DNA from: an uncultured Acidimicrobiales bacterium
Lineage (GTDB): Bacteria; Actinomycetota; Acidimicrobiia; Acidimicrobiales; SHLQ01
Assembly (NCBI GenBank): GCA_938041035.1
Contig: CALHYX010000062.1
Coordinates: 1 to 46,521, forward strand
Direction of reading: 5' to 3'
Length of the DNA stretch: 46,521 bases
Under the pieces are notes generated by a model. It was not told the DNA's origin. It saw only the letters and a program-made list of their open reading frames with translations, and searched no databases. Numbering within the stretch: the first letter of the stretch is position 1; every line of letters begins with the position of its first letter. Below, one piece after another: positions 8,488 to 15,834 of the stretch. Made by a program: the position numbers and the translations under genes.

Positions 8488-9120
8488 CTAGTTTTCCTCT
8501 CCGAGTTCGAGACCCGGCAGCGGCGCTACCAGTGCAGTCCCGTTCTCGATTTCCACGACGACGACGGGGTCTCCGACGTCAAGGTGACCGGTTGACCCGG
8601 CGTAGGGAAGGGCGACCAGAAAGGTGGTCTGCCCCGCTACGAGGGTGCGAATGCGTCCTTTGCGATCCTCGCCCATGGGCAGGACGACGACGGCGGCCTT
8701 ACCCTCCAGGTCCCGGTTGGACACCTGGGAGTTGGCCTCGCTCTTGGTCAACATCCGCATCAGGGTGGTGTTGGCGAGAGCGGCGATGAAGCCGAGCACG
8801 AGGGCGAGGGGCAGGGCGGCCACGGCATGGCCGAGAAGGTTGTCGAACAACAGGCCCGAGAGCCCGAAAAACGAGGCGAAGAACACCAGGTTGCGGAACG
8901 ACACGAGGGACCCGACGACGTCGCCGAGCGCGTTGCCGATCCCGTCGGCGTCGGCGCTGACGCTCCCGTCGAAATCGGTGTCGAAACCGGTGTCGAAATC
9001 AGCGTCGAAGTCGCCGTCGACATCAAACTCGAAGTCGCTGTCGAAGTCGACGGCGCCGAGCAGCATCGGGATGAGGAAGGCTCCGCCGAACACGAGGGCG
9101 GAGATGTAGATCCAGGTCAT
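8488..9120 (-). CDS. NfeD/YqiJ-like membrane protein with OB-fold and Asp-Phe repeat
   Basis: Partner of flotillin, 210 residues, with an AAGGA ribosome site before ATG 9120. It has an N-terminal membrane segment (~4-23), then a striking acidic segment at residues 25-58 made of x-D-F-D units, then two more hydrophobic segments (~76-92 and ~98-118). A C-terminal soluble beta domain (~135-200; GKAAVVVLPMGEDRKGRIRT, GDPVVVVEIENGTALV) matches the OB-fold of NfeD-type proteins. The soluble domain is expected to be cytoplasmic or to face the flotillin; topology is not decided by sequence alone. The D-F-D repeat is not something I know in the family and is encoded by a 12-bp tandem DNA repeat. Coupling to flotillin is direct (no gap). 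Confidence 0.82.
   Translation of the reverse strand: MTWIYISALVFGGAFLIPMLLGAVDFDSDFEFDVDGDFDADFDTGFDTDFDGSVSADADGIGNALGDVVGSLVSFRNLVFFASFFGLSGLLFDNLLGHAVAALPLALVLGFIAALANTTLMRMLTKSEANSQVSNRDLEGKAAVVVLPMGEDRKGRIRTLVAGQTTFLVALPYAGSTGHLDVGDPVVVVEIENGTALVAPLPGLELGEEN
8968..9051. repeat. Seven 12-bp tandem repeats encoding x-D-F-D units
   Basis: Units such as GTCGAAATCGGT, GTCGAAACCGGT, GTCGAAATCAGC and GTCGAAGTCGCC follow each other in frame. Read on the minus strand each gives four residues (for example GDFD, ADFD, TGFD, TDFD). The units differ mostly at third positions, so the repeat is old or selected at the protein level. Copy number may vary between strains. Confidence 0.9.
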
Positions 9121-9169
9121 GGTGATCCTTCTTCCGGTAAGCGGTGGGGTCGGGTGGGCGGGGAGAGTG

Positions 9170-9220
9170 TTAGGAGGACAGGGTTAGGAGGACAGGGTCA
9201 GGAGGACAGTCGGAGGACGG
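9170..9220. repeat. 14-bp tandem repeat overlapping the stop of the PadR gene
   Basis: Two identical TTAGGAGGACAGGG units (9170-9183, 9184-9197) are followed by degraded copies TCAGGAGGACAG (9198-9209) and TCGGAGGACGG (9210-9220). On the minus strand the third unit supplies the TGA stop of the PadR gene, and the next two supply TAA triplets, so expansion or contraction would alter or re-terminate the PadR C-terminus. Confidence 0.9.
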
Positions 9221-9563
9221 AATCGACGCCCTGGCGAACATCACGCCAGTCGGCGACCCAGGTCTTGAGGGTGTCGGCGCCGGCGGTGGTGCAGCGGTAG
9301 TACTTGCGCGCCGGGCCTTCGGGGGAGGGTTCGAGGTAGCTTTCGATGAGACCCTGCTTGGCGAGGCGCTTGAGCACGGGGTAGATCGAGCTCTCGTTGG
9401 TGACCGATACGCCCTCATCGTTGAGGATGCGCACGAGGTCATAGCCGTAGTTGGGTTCGCGAGTGATGGCGGCCAGCAGACACATGTCGAGGGCACCCTT
9501 CATAATCTGAGCGTGGTGCGTACTGGTGTCGAGCGGCTGCTTGGCCTCGTTGGCAGGTACCAT
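9198..9563 (-). CDS. PadR family transcriptional regulator
   Basis: Small winged-helix repressor, 121 residues. The PadR domain spans residues ~20-95: MKGALDMCLLAAI, YGYDLVRILNDEG, SSIYPVLKRLAKQGLIE (recognition helix) and ARKYYRCTTAGADTLKTW (wing and following helix). A dimerising C-terminal helix is short here, as in subfamily PadR-s1. A good promoter places the transcript start at or next to the ATG, so the mRNA is likely leaderless. The gene lies 77 bases upstream of the NfeD-flotillin pair on the same strand; PadR regulators often control adjacent membrane-stress or transporter genes and their own promoter, so it probably regulates this operon (inference). Confidence 0.93.
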   Translation of the reverse strand: MVPANEAKQPLDTSTHHAQIMKGALDMCLLAAITREPNYGYDLVRILNDEGVSVTNESSIYPVLKRLAKQGLIESYLEPSPEGPARKYYRCTTAGADTLKTWVADWRDVRQGVDSVLRLSS

Positions 9564-9570
9564 GCATTAA

Positions 9571-9598
9571 GCATTACCTACCAATGAACAATAGTCAA
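9571..9598 (-). promoter_or_regulatory. Promoter of the PadR-NfeD-flotillin operon (leaderless)
   Basis: On the minus strand TTGACT (9598-9593), a 16-base spacer and TAATGC (9576-9571) precede ATG 9563 by 7 bases, so transcription would start at about the A of ATG. The -10 region carries overlapping direct copies of AATGCTTAATGC, a possible PadR operator. The region is clearly more AT-rich than its surroundings. Confidence 0.6.
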
Positions 9599-9601
9599 GT
9601 G

Positions 9602-9628
9602 GTTTTCGGTGTTCGAAGCACCGAAAAC
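9602..9628 (-). terminator. Hairpin after the SDR gene / upstream of padR
   Basis: A 10-bp perfect stem GTTTTCGGTG (9602-9611) with CACCGAAAAC (9619-9628) and a TTCGAAG loop. It lies about 95 bases past the SDR stop (minus strand) and directly upstream of the padR -35. No T-run follows, so it may be a weak terminator insulating padR, or an operator. Confidence 0.4.
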
Positions 9629-9720
9629 GACGAAACCGCCGCCCGATGCCCGGGGGCACCTTGCGGCGGTCTCATCGAGACTGGTCAGCTGTCCTCGGCG
9701 GGGCCGAGGTGAAGGCGGAC

Positions 9721-10653
9721 CTAGATCTGCTTGGCCGGGCGGCCCGGGCCCTCGGCGTCGTTACCGCCCATGTCGGCGTTCGGGCGGGCCTTGCTCATGA
9801 GTTCCTGCATCACCGGCAGGAAGTCGGCCGGATCCTCGGGCTGCTCAGCGGTCGGGCCGAGGTGCCAGCTCTCGGAGATGCCGACCCGCTGGCCCATCAC
9901 GTCGAACACTCGACCGGTCACGCCCTTGGCCTCCGGGCTGGCGAGCCAGCTCGTGACGTTGGCGATCCAGCGCGGCCCCATCTTTTCCTGGGTCTCTTCG
10001 TCCATGCCGGCGAATCCGGGGAGCTCGGCGGTCATGCGGGTGTAGGCGGCCGGGGCGAGGCAGTTCACGGTCACGCCGTACTTCACCAACTCCATCGCCG
10101 AGATGATGGTGAAGGCGGCGATACCGGCCTTGGCGGCCCCGTAGTTGGTCTGGCCCACGTTGCCGTAGATGCCCGACGGCGATGAGGTGTTGATGATGCG
10201 AGCGTCGTTCTCCTCGCCGGCCTTGGACCGTTCCCGCCAGTACACCGCGGCGTGGTGCGAGGGACCGAACGTGCCCTTGAGGTGCACGTTGATGACCGCA
10301 TCCCAGTCGGACTCGCTCATGGAGAACATCATCCGGTCGCGCAGGATGCCGGCGTTGTTGATGAGGATGTCGAGTCCACCGAAGGTCTCGACGGCCTGGT
10401 CGACCATTTCCTTGGCCGCTCCGAAGTCGGCGACGTTGCCGCCGTTGACGACGGCTTCGCCGCCCATGCCCTGAATCTCCTCGACCACCTGCTGGGCGGG
10501 GGAGAGGTCGGCGCCGTCGCCGGTTGCATCGCCGCCAAGGTCGTTGACGACCACCTTGGCCCCCTGTGACGCGAGCATCAGTGCGTGCTCGCGGCCGATT
10601 CCGCGACCGGCGCCGGTGACGATAGCGACGCGTCCTTCATTGATCTTGGCCAT
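9721..10653 (-). CDS. SDR family dehydrogenase, (3R)-hydroxyacyl-CoA dehydrogenase / 17-beta-HSD type 4-like
   Basis: NAD(P)-dependent short-chain dehydrogenase, 310 residues, with AGGAG before ATG 10653. The cofactor motif is TGAGRGIG (13-20), NNAG is at 99-102, catalytic Ser at 157/158 and the YGAAK motif (Tyr171, Lys175). The long N-terminal insert after VVVNDLGGDATGDGADLSPAQQVVEEI is characteristic of the dehydrogenase domain of peroxisomal multifunctional enzyme type 2 and its actinobacterial relatives, which oxidise 3-hydroxyacyl-CoA or hydroxysteroids. The C-terminal ~55 residues extend beyond the Rossmann core. A thiolase gene lies directly upstream on the same strand, consistent with a beta-oxidation step pair. 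The exact substrate is not determined. Confidence 0.9.
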   Translation of the reverse strand: MAKINEGRVAIVTGAGRGIGREHALMLASQGAKVVVNDLGGDATGDGADLSPAQQVVEEIQGMGGEAVVNGGNVADFGAAKEMVDQAVETFGGLDILINNAGILRDRMMFSMSESDWDAVINVHLKGTFGPSHHAAVYWRERSKAGEENDARIINTSSPSGIYGNVGQTNYGAAKAGIAAFTIISAMELVKYGVTVNCLAPAAYTRMTAELPGFAGMDEETQEKMGPRWIANVTSWLASPEAKGVTGRVFDVMGQRVGISESWHLGPTAEQPEDPADFLPVMQELMSKARPNADMGGNDAEGPGRPAKQI

Positions 10654-10755
10654 GATCTCTCCTGAGTTGTTCGAGCTGGCGACCAGCCGACGGTAGTACG
10701 CCGACCGCCCTGGGCGGCAATACGTGTTGCGGGCTGCTCAGCCCCTGTCCAGGGC

Positions 10756-11934
10756 TCAGACCTGGATCAGGATCCCGTCGCCCTGGCCGCCCCCGCCGCA
10801 CAGCGACGCCGAGCCGAGACCACCGCCGCGGCGCTTCAGCTCGTAGGCGAGGGTGAGGACCAGGCGGGCACCGGACATGCCGATGGGGTGACCGAGAGCG
10901 ATCGCGCCGCCGTTGACGTTGACGATGTCGTCGGGGATACCCAGATCGTCCATCGCGGCCAGCGCCACGGCGGCGAACGCCTCGTTGATCTCGAACAGAT
11001 CGACGTCGCTCACCGACTTTCCCGCTCGCTCCAACGCCTGGAACGCCGCCTGCGACGGCTGCGTGAGCAACGAGGTGTCCGGTCCGGAGATCTGGCCGTA
11101 GGAGACGATCTCGCCCAGGGGTTCGACCCCGAGCTCTTCGGCCTTGGCCCTCGAGGTGACCACGACCGCACAGCCGCCGTCGGAGATCTGTGACGCGTTG
11201 CCCGCGGTGATGTTGCCCGAATCGGCGAACGCGGCACCCAGGCGGCCGAGGCTCTCGGCGGTCGTTCCCGATCGAATGCCCTCGTCGGCGCTGAACTCGA
11301 TGGGCTCGGCTTTGCGCTGCGGTACCGTCACCGACGCGATCTCGTCGTCGAGCCGGCCATCCTTTTGGGCGCGGGCGGCGCGGTCGTGGGACTGGGCGGA
11401 GAACTCGTCCTGCGGGCTGCGCTCGATGCCGGCACTCGCGGCGTAACGCTCGGTGCCGGCTCCCATGAGGCAGTGGTCAAACGCACAGAACAGGCCATCG
11501 TGGACGAGCGAATCCTGGGCGGTGGCATCGCCGTAGCGCAGTCCCGCCCGAGCCCCGGGCAGCACGTACGGAGCATTGGTCATCGATTCCATACCGCCGG
11601 CGACGACGATCTCGGCTTCGCCCGCCTGGATCATCTGATCGGCCAGATAGATCGAGTTCATCCCCGAAAGGCACGCCTTGTTGAGTGCGTTCGATGGGAC
11701 CGAAAGGGGAATGCCGCCGTTGACGGCGGCTCGCCGGGCCGGCACCTGGCCGGCCCCGGCCTGGACCACCTGACCCATGTACACGTAGTCGACGTCCTCA
11801 CCGGCTACGCCGGCCCGGTCGAGCGCGGCGGCGATCGCGAACCCGCCGAGGTCCGGAGCGGTGAAACCGGCCAGGGATCCGGCGAGTTTTCCGATTGGCG
11901 TGCGGGCTCCGGAGAGGATCACCGAACCGGGCAT
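10756..11934 (-). CDS. Acetyl-CoA C-acyltransferase (thiolase)
   Basis: Degradative or acetoacetyl-CoA thiolase, 392 residues. The nucleophilic Cys is C88 in NKACLSGMNS, the second-half motif is GGAIALGHPIGMSGAR (His349), and the proton-relay Cys is C379 in SLCGGGGQGDG. Length is normal for the family. GGAGG lies 5-6 bases before ATG 11934. It catalyses thiolytic cleavage of 3-ketoacyl-CoA, or the reverse condensation of two acetyl-CoA. It is followed by the SDR gene after 102 bases that include a 13-bp GC palindrome (10705-10717), so the two may be in one operon or have separate promoters. Assignment to the acetyl-CoA acetyltransferase group rather than a long-chain FadA is likely from NALNKACLSGM and GMESMTNAPYVL. 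Confidence 0.93.
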   Translation of the reverse strand: MPGSVILSGARTPIGKLAGSLAGFTAPDLGGFAIAAALDRAGVAGEDVDYVYMGQVVQAGAGQVPARRAAVNGGIPLSVPSNALNKACLSGMNSIYLADQMIQAGEAEIVVAGGMESMTNAPYVLPGARAGLRYGDATAQDSLVHDGLFCAFDHCLMGAGTERYAASAGIERSPQDEFSAQSHDRAARAQKDGRLDDEIASVTVPQRKAEPIEFSADEGIRSGTTAESLGRLGAAFADSGNITAGNASQISDGGCAVVVTSRAKAEELGVEPLGEIVSYGQISGPDTSLLTQPSQAAFQALERAGKSVSDVDLFEINEAFAAVALAAMDDLGIPDDIVNVNGGAIALGHPIGMSGARLVLTLAYELKRRGGGLGSASLCGGGGQGDGILIQV

Positions 11935-12040
11935 GGAGGCCTCCAGGGGTCAAAGAGATGTTGCCGTCCTCCCCACCGTAGATCGGTCGGGATGCGGTAC
12001 CACCAATCGCTACCGGGCGGCTCGTGATCGGCCGGGCGAA

Positions 12041-14404
12041 CTAGATCGTGCTGCACCCGAGCCGGGTGTTGTGCGTGCCCCACTGCACGTTGATGGCCCA
12101 AACGCACACCTGGTGGGTGCCGGGACCGACCGTCACGGTGTCGTCGAAACCAATGTTGCCGTAGTTCCGCCTGCTCCAGATGATGTCGGGTCGCGGATCG
12201 TCGGCCAGGAACGACCCGACCCGCTTGCCGTCGACGAGCACGCGGGTAACCGCGTCGTCGTCGTTGTTCGGGTCGAGGGTCCACCCCACCACCCGCACAA
12301 CATTGCCCACCCGGGTGACGAGTTCGAGCTCGCCGACCGGGACGTCTTCGCGCACGACCGTCTTGCATCCGAGATGGGTGTTGCGGCCGGAGTTCTGGTT
12401 GAGGGCCACCACGCACACCTCGTGCACACCCGGTGGTGCGCTGAAGATGCGACCGAAACCGGTGTTGTGCGGGAGGTCCGGGAACTTGCGCTGCACGTCC
12501 AGTCGGCGTTTGCCCGACGGGGACTGCTTCACCAGTTGGCCGTCCATGTAGAAGTTGACCGTCGTCTTGGTGTCCCGGTCGCCGTCGTAGGACCAACCCT
12601 GGATGCGGAGCCCGGCGGGGACGTTCACGACGTTGTCGAAGTGGCCGACCGGGTCGATGCCCGGAGGACCGTTCGGGTCGTGGGTTACCGTGACCGGCCC
12701 CGTGCTGTAGCTGCTGGCCACCCCGCCCGCCGGATCGGTCATCTCGATGTGGATCCACTTCGTGCCGGCCTGAGCGGCGGTCGGCCACCAGGTGAACGTG
12801 TTCACGCCATTCACCACGTTGACCGTGCCGATGAGCGTGCCGTTGAACCCAACGTTGTCGTTATCGGCATAGATGCGCGCCACGGTCCCGGGTTCGTGGC
12901 CGTAGTCGCGGAAGCGAATGTCGAACTTGCCCGTCCCGCGGTCGTCTTCGCGCAGGTGCACGTAGTCGATGCGGAAGTCCCGGATGCCCTCGTCCTCATG
13001 GGGGTCGATGCGGAAGAGGTTGACCGCGCCGCTCCAGTTGGCGGGTCCGGACGCGAGGCTGCCCGAGAGGGTGACGTCCTCGCCCTCGAGTTCGGAGAGA
13101 TCGAGGTTGATCGTGTTCCAGCCGGGTTCGATGACCAGGTCGTCGGAGTCGCGGAAGTTGGAGTCGCCGACGCCCCAGATCACCCGGGCGTTCATACCGC
13201 CACCGGGCAGTGCGCTGAGGCCAAAGTCGCCGTCGAACCAGACGCGTGCGGTCAGGCGGTGCCAGCGGTTGGCGTCGATCGTGCCCGCTACCGGCAGGAA
13301 CACCTGGCTGTCGGACCGCACCGGTGGGGCGTTGGCGCCGACGAAGTTGCCGCCGGAGACGGACCCGGTCGCGTTGGTCAGCCAGGCGACGTCGCTCGGC
13401 TGGCTCATGTCCCAGGCATCGCCGCGCACGGTGGTGGCGTAGTCGGCGCCGCCGGCGATATCGGGATCGATGACCACCGGCCGAGGTCGGCGGTTGATGC
13501 GCATGGTTGGGGAATAGCCACTGGTCGCGCCGTCGTCGACGGCGTAGAAGCGGTACGTTCCCGGCGGGTAGGCGCTGGCGGGAAACGACACCGAGCCGCC
13601 GGATGCGATGCCCAGGGAACCCCAGTTTCGATTGTCGGGCGTGTTGTTCGACAAGATGTTGTCGCGGTCCCAGTACACCATGGCATCGGTGCTCGGGGTC
13701 GTGTCGGTGACCGACACGGTGACCGGAGCCGTCGGTTTGTAGAGGCGCACCCAGTCGATTTCGACCGGACCGACGGTGTTGCCGAAGACGAGACGCATGC
13801 CCCGGATCAGACCGGCCCACTGCACGGGCCACCCGATGTTCTCGTCGAGTTCGACGACGTAGGTGTGCCAGCCCGGGTGCACGAGAAAGGTGGTGCCGCC
13901 CGAGCACTCGGGCCGGGTCTGGCCGCAGTCGAACCAGTCGACGTGTCCGCCGCCGATCACCGAGGTGACGTGGCTCTTCATCCGGAACGAGATGTGGGTG
14001 TACTTGGACGCGTCGATGGGGTGGAGGTCGCCGTCGCGGCCCCACGGAATGCCGCCGCGATCCCAGCTGCGGAGCAACATGATGTTGCCCTGCTCGAGGC
14101 TCTGCGCGCTGAGCGTTCCGCCCGAGATCGATACGCTGCTCAGGCGATCGGTACCCAGCCCGTCGTAGGGCTTGACGTCGACGCTGTCGGCGAAGTCCCA
14201 CGGGTTGGCGAACTCGGTGGTGGCGAAGTCCTCGGTTTCGGAGACCTGGCTGGTGCTGACGGAGACGGTCGAAACGGAAGCCCCGGCCGGTGCCGGGTGC
14301 GCCAGCGCGAGGAGCGCGGTCAGGACCGCCACCGCGGTGAGGGTTGCCGCGAGCGTCCGCAACCTGGTCGGCTCCGCCGGGGAATAGCTGCCGGAAGTAC
14401 TCAT
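12041..14404 (-). CDS. Large secreted protein with two C-terminal actinobacterial GW-type repeats
   Basis: 787 residues of unrecognised overall function. GTGAGGCGG precedes ATG 14404. The N-terminus has a signal peptide: a polar stretch with Arg at 14-16, then LAATLTAVAVLTALLALAHPAPAGAS with cleavage near residue 42. The middle (~50-560) is rich in Asp, Trp, Gly and beta strands, with two blocks resembling carbohydrate-binding jelly-rolls (WHTYVVELDENIGWPVQWAG and WNTINLDLSELEGEDVTL, each followed by an RIDYVHLRE-like strand). Two ~100-residue repeats end the protein (585-688 and 689-787): G..GW..D, VDG, R.D, GF, G.H.VCV.A.N, LGC. This repeat occurs at the ends of many actinobacterial exported proteins and each copy holds a Cys pair that may form a disulfide. 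No catalytic motif is visible. Confidence 0.8.
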   Translation of the reverse strand: MSTSGSYSPAEPTRLRTLAATLTAVAVLTALLALAHPAPAGASVSTVSVSTSQVSETEDFATTEFANPWDFADSVDVKPYDGLGTDRLSSVSISGGTLSAQSLEQGNIMLLRSWDRGGIPWGRDGDLHPIDASKYTHISFRMKSHVTSVIGGGHVDWFDCGQTRPECSGGTTFLVHPGWHTYVVELDENIGWPVQWAGLIRGMRLVFGNTVGPVEIDWVRLYKPTAPVTVSVTDTTPSTDAMVYWDRDNILSNNTPDNRNWGSLGIASGGSVSFPASAYPPGTYRFYAVDDGATSGYSPTMRINRRPRPVVIDPDIAGGADYATTVRGDAWDMSQPSDVAWLTNATGSVSGGNFVGANAPPVRSDSQVFLPVAGTIDANRWHRLTARVWFDGDFGLSALPGGGMNARVIWGVGDSNFRDSDDLVIEPGWNTINLDLSELEGEDVTLSGSLASGPANWSGAVNLFRIDPHEDEGIRDFRIDYVHLREDDRGTGKFDIRFRDYGHEPGTVARIYADNDNVGFNGTLIGTVNVVNGVNTFTWWPTAAQAGTKWIHIEMTDPAGGVASSYSTGPVTVTHDPNGPPGIDPVGHFDNVVNVPAGLRIQGWSYDGDRDTKTTVNFYMDGQLVKQSPSGKRRLDVQRKFPDLPHNTGFGRIFSAPPGVHEVCVVALNQNSGRNTHLGCKTVVREDVPVGELELVTRVGNVVRVVGWTLDPNNDDDAVTRVLVDGKRVGSFLADDPRPDIIWSRRNYGNIGFDDTVTVGPGTHQVCVWAINVQWGTHNTRLGCSTI

Positions 14405-14544
14405 GTGAACCGCCTCACGTCGTAAACCTTCTCTTCTTTCGTCGGCAGGTCATCCGTTGAGGTTTAACCCAGTCGACGGCGTCGTCAGAAGCCGGCGGAG
14501 CCCCGTATCTGGTCTCCGACGCCGCCGCGCGGTAGGCAGGGGGT

Positions 14545-15816
14545 ATGGGGGAGAGGCCCGAAGCCGTACGGATCGATGACCTGTTGGACCCGGTGCTGCC
14601 GCCGGAAGTGGCGGGTGCGGTGGAGGCCATGGCGCCGCTGGCGGCCGAGGTCTCCTGGTCCGCCGACGCGGTGCTCGACGAAGCGGCCGCCGCGACCGGG
14701 CTCTCGGATTTCGGCCCGGACCTGTTCCGAGAGCCGCTCGACGTGCTGCTCAACGCCTTTGCGACCGAGGCACCGCTTTCCACCCTCGGGGTGCTCAGCA
14801 ACCACGCCACGCTGGTGCAGTCCGCCGCCAACCGGCTCCTCCTCGTCGACTACCTGAAGCGCCACCCCGAGGCTCGCGACGTCGAGATCGAGCGTCCGAT
14901 CATCATCGCGGGCCAGGCCCGGACCGGTACGACGCACCTCCACAACCTGATGGCGGCCGACACCGGCCTTCGGTCGCTGCCCTACTGGGAGTCGGTCGAA
15001 CCGCTTCCTCCGCTGGCGGAGCAGTCGCTGGCGCCGGCAAGCGATGCCGAGGACCCGCGCTACCAGCGCACGGCGGAGAAACTGGCCGGGCTCAACCACG
15101 TGCTGCCGTATTTCAAGCGGATGCACGATATGTATCCCGAACACGTGCACGAGGAGATTCAGCTGTTGGCCAACAGCTTTTCGACCATGCTGTTCGAGAC
15201 GTCCGCGCCGATGCCGTCCTGGCGGGACTGGTACCTGAGGACGGACCAGACGCCGTTCTACGCCGAGATGAAGGTGTGGCTCCAGGTGCTCAGCCATCGC
15301 GACGGGGTGGCGAAGCGCTGGCTGTTGAAGTCGCCGCAGCATGTCGAGCAGCTCGACCCGCTGTTCACGGTCTTTCCCGATGCGTCGGTCGTGTGCACCC
15401 ACCGCGACCCGGTCGCGGCGAACGCCTCGATGGCGAACATGGTGACCTACACCTCGCGAACCTCGCTTCGGCCCGAGGCGATGATCGACGTCGCCCGCTA
15501 CTGGATCGAGCGGGGCGAGACGATGTGTCGCCATCACGTCGAGCAACGTGACGGCCTCGCGTCCGACCGCCGCAACCGCGTGTTCGACGTTCGCTTCGCC
15601 GATTTCATGGCCGACGATGTGGCGATGGTCGAACGCATCTACGGCTTTGCCGACGAACCGTTCACCGAGGAAACCCGAAGGGCGCTCGAAGCGTTCATGG
15701 TGGAGCACCCTCGGGGTAAACACGGTGGCGTGCGCTACGACATCGCCGACTTCGGGTTCGACCCGGCCGAACGGCGAACGGCGCTGCAGTTCTACCTCGA
15801 CCGGTTCGACTTGTAA
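14545..15816 (+). CDS. PAPS-type sulfotransferase family protein
   Basis: 423 residues. The 5'-phosphosulfate loop is QARTGTTHL (124-132, in PIIIAGQARTGTTHLHNLM), and the 3'-phosphate site is VVCTHRDPVAANASMANM near 280-297, so the fold is the P-loop-like sulfotransferase family (Sulfotransfer_3 group). Such bacterial proteins transfer sulfate from PAPS to a hydroxyl or amine of a small molecule or lipid, but the actinobacterial subgroup with an HLHNLM continuation has mostly unknown substrates. The N-terminal ~110 residues form a helical domain common in this subgroup. The start ATG 14545 follows a G-rich stretch (AGGGGG) only two bases away; an alternative start is possible. Neighbours are unrelated exported proteins. 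Confidence 0.85.
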   Translation: MGERPEAVRIDDLLDPVLPPEVAGAVEAMAPLAAEVSWSADAVLDEAAAATGLSDFGPDLFREPLDVLLNAFATEAPLSTLGVLSNHATLVQSAANRLLLVDYLKRHPEARDVEIERPIIIAGQARTGTTHLHNLMAADTGLRSLPYWESVEPLPPLAEQSLAPASDAEDPRYQRTAEKLAGLNHVLPYFKRMHDMYPEHVHEEIQLLANSFSTMLFETSAPMPSWRDWYLRTDQTPFYAEMKVWLQVLSHRDGVAKRWLLKSPQHVEQLDPLFTVFPDASVVCTHRDPVAANASMANMVTYTSRTSLRPEAMIDVARYWIERGETMCRHHVEQRDGLASDRRNRVFDVRFADFMADDVAMVERIYGFADEPFTEETRRALEAFMVEHPRGKHGGVRYDIADFGFDPAERRTALQFYLDRFDL

Positions 15817-15834
15817 CCGGTGTCGGCCCGGCGC

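Noticed and set aside
8968..9051. Repeat as a CRISPR array or EF-hand cluster
   Set aside because: Units are 12 bp, contiguous, in frame and without spacers; the acidic pattern D-F-D lacks the EF-hand loop spacing.
11861..14425. An 854-codon open frame on the plus strand opposite the secreted repeat protein
   Set aside because: Shadow frame of GC-rich coding DNA. It lacks domains, a signal or a ribosome site, is rich in Arg/Val/His/Asp, and the minus-strand protein has a signal peptide and repeats.
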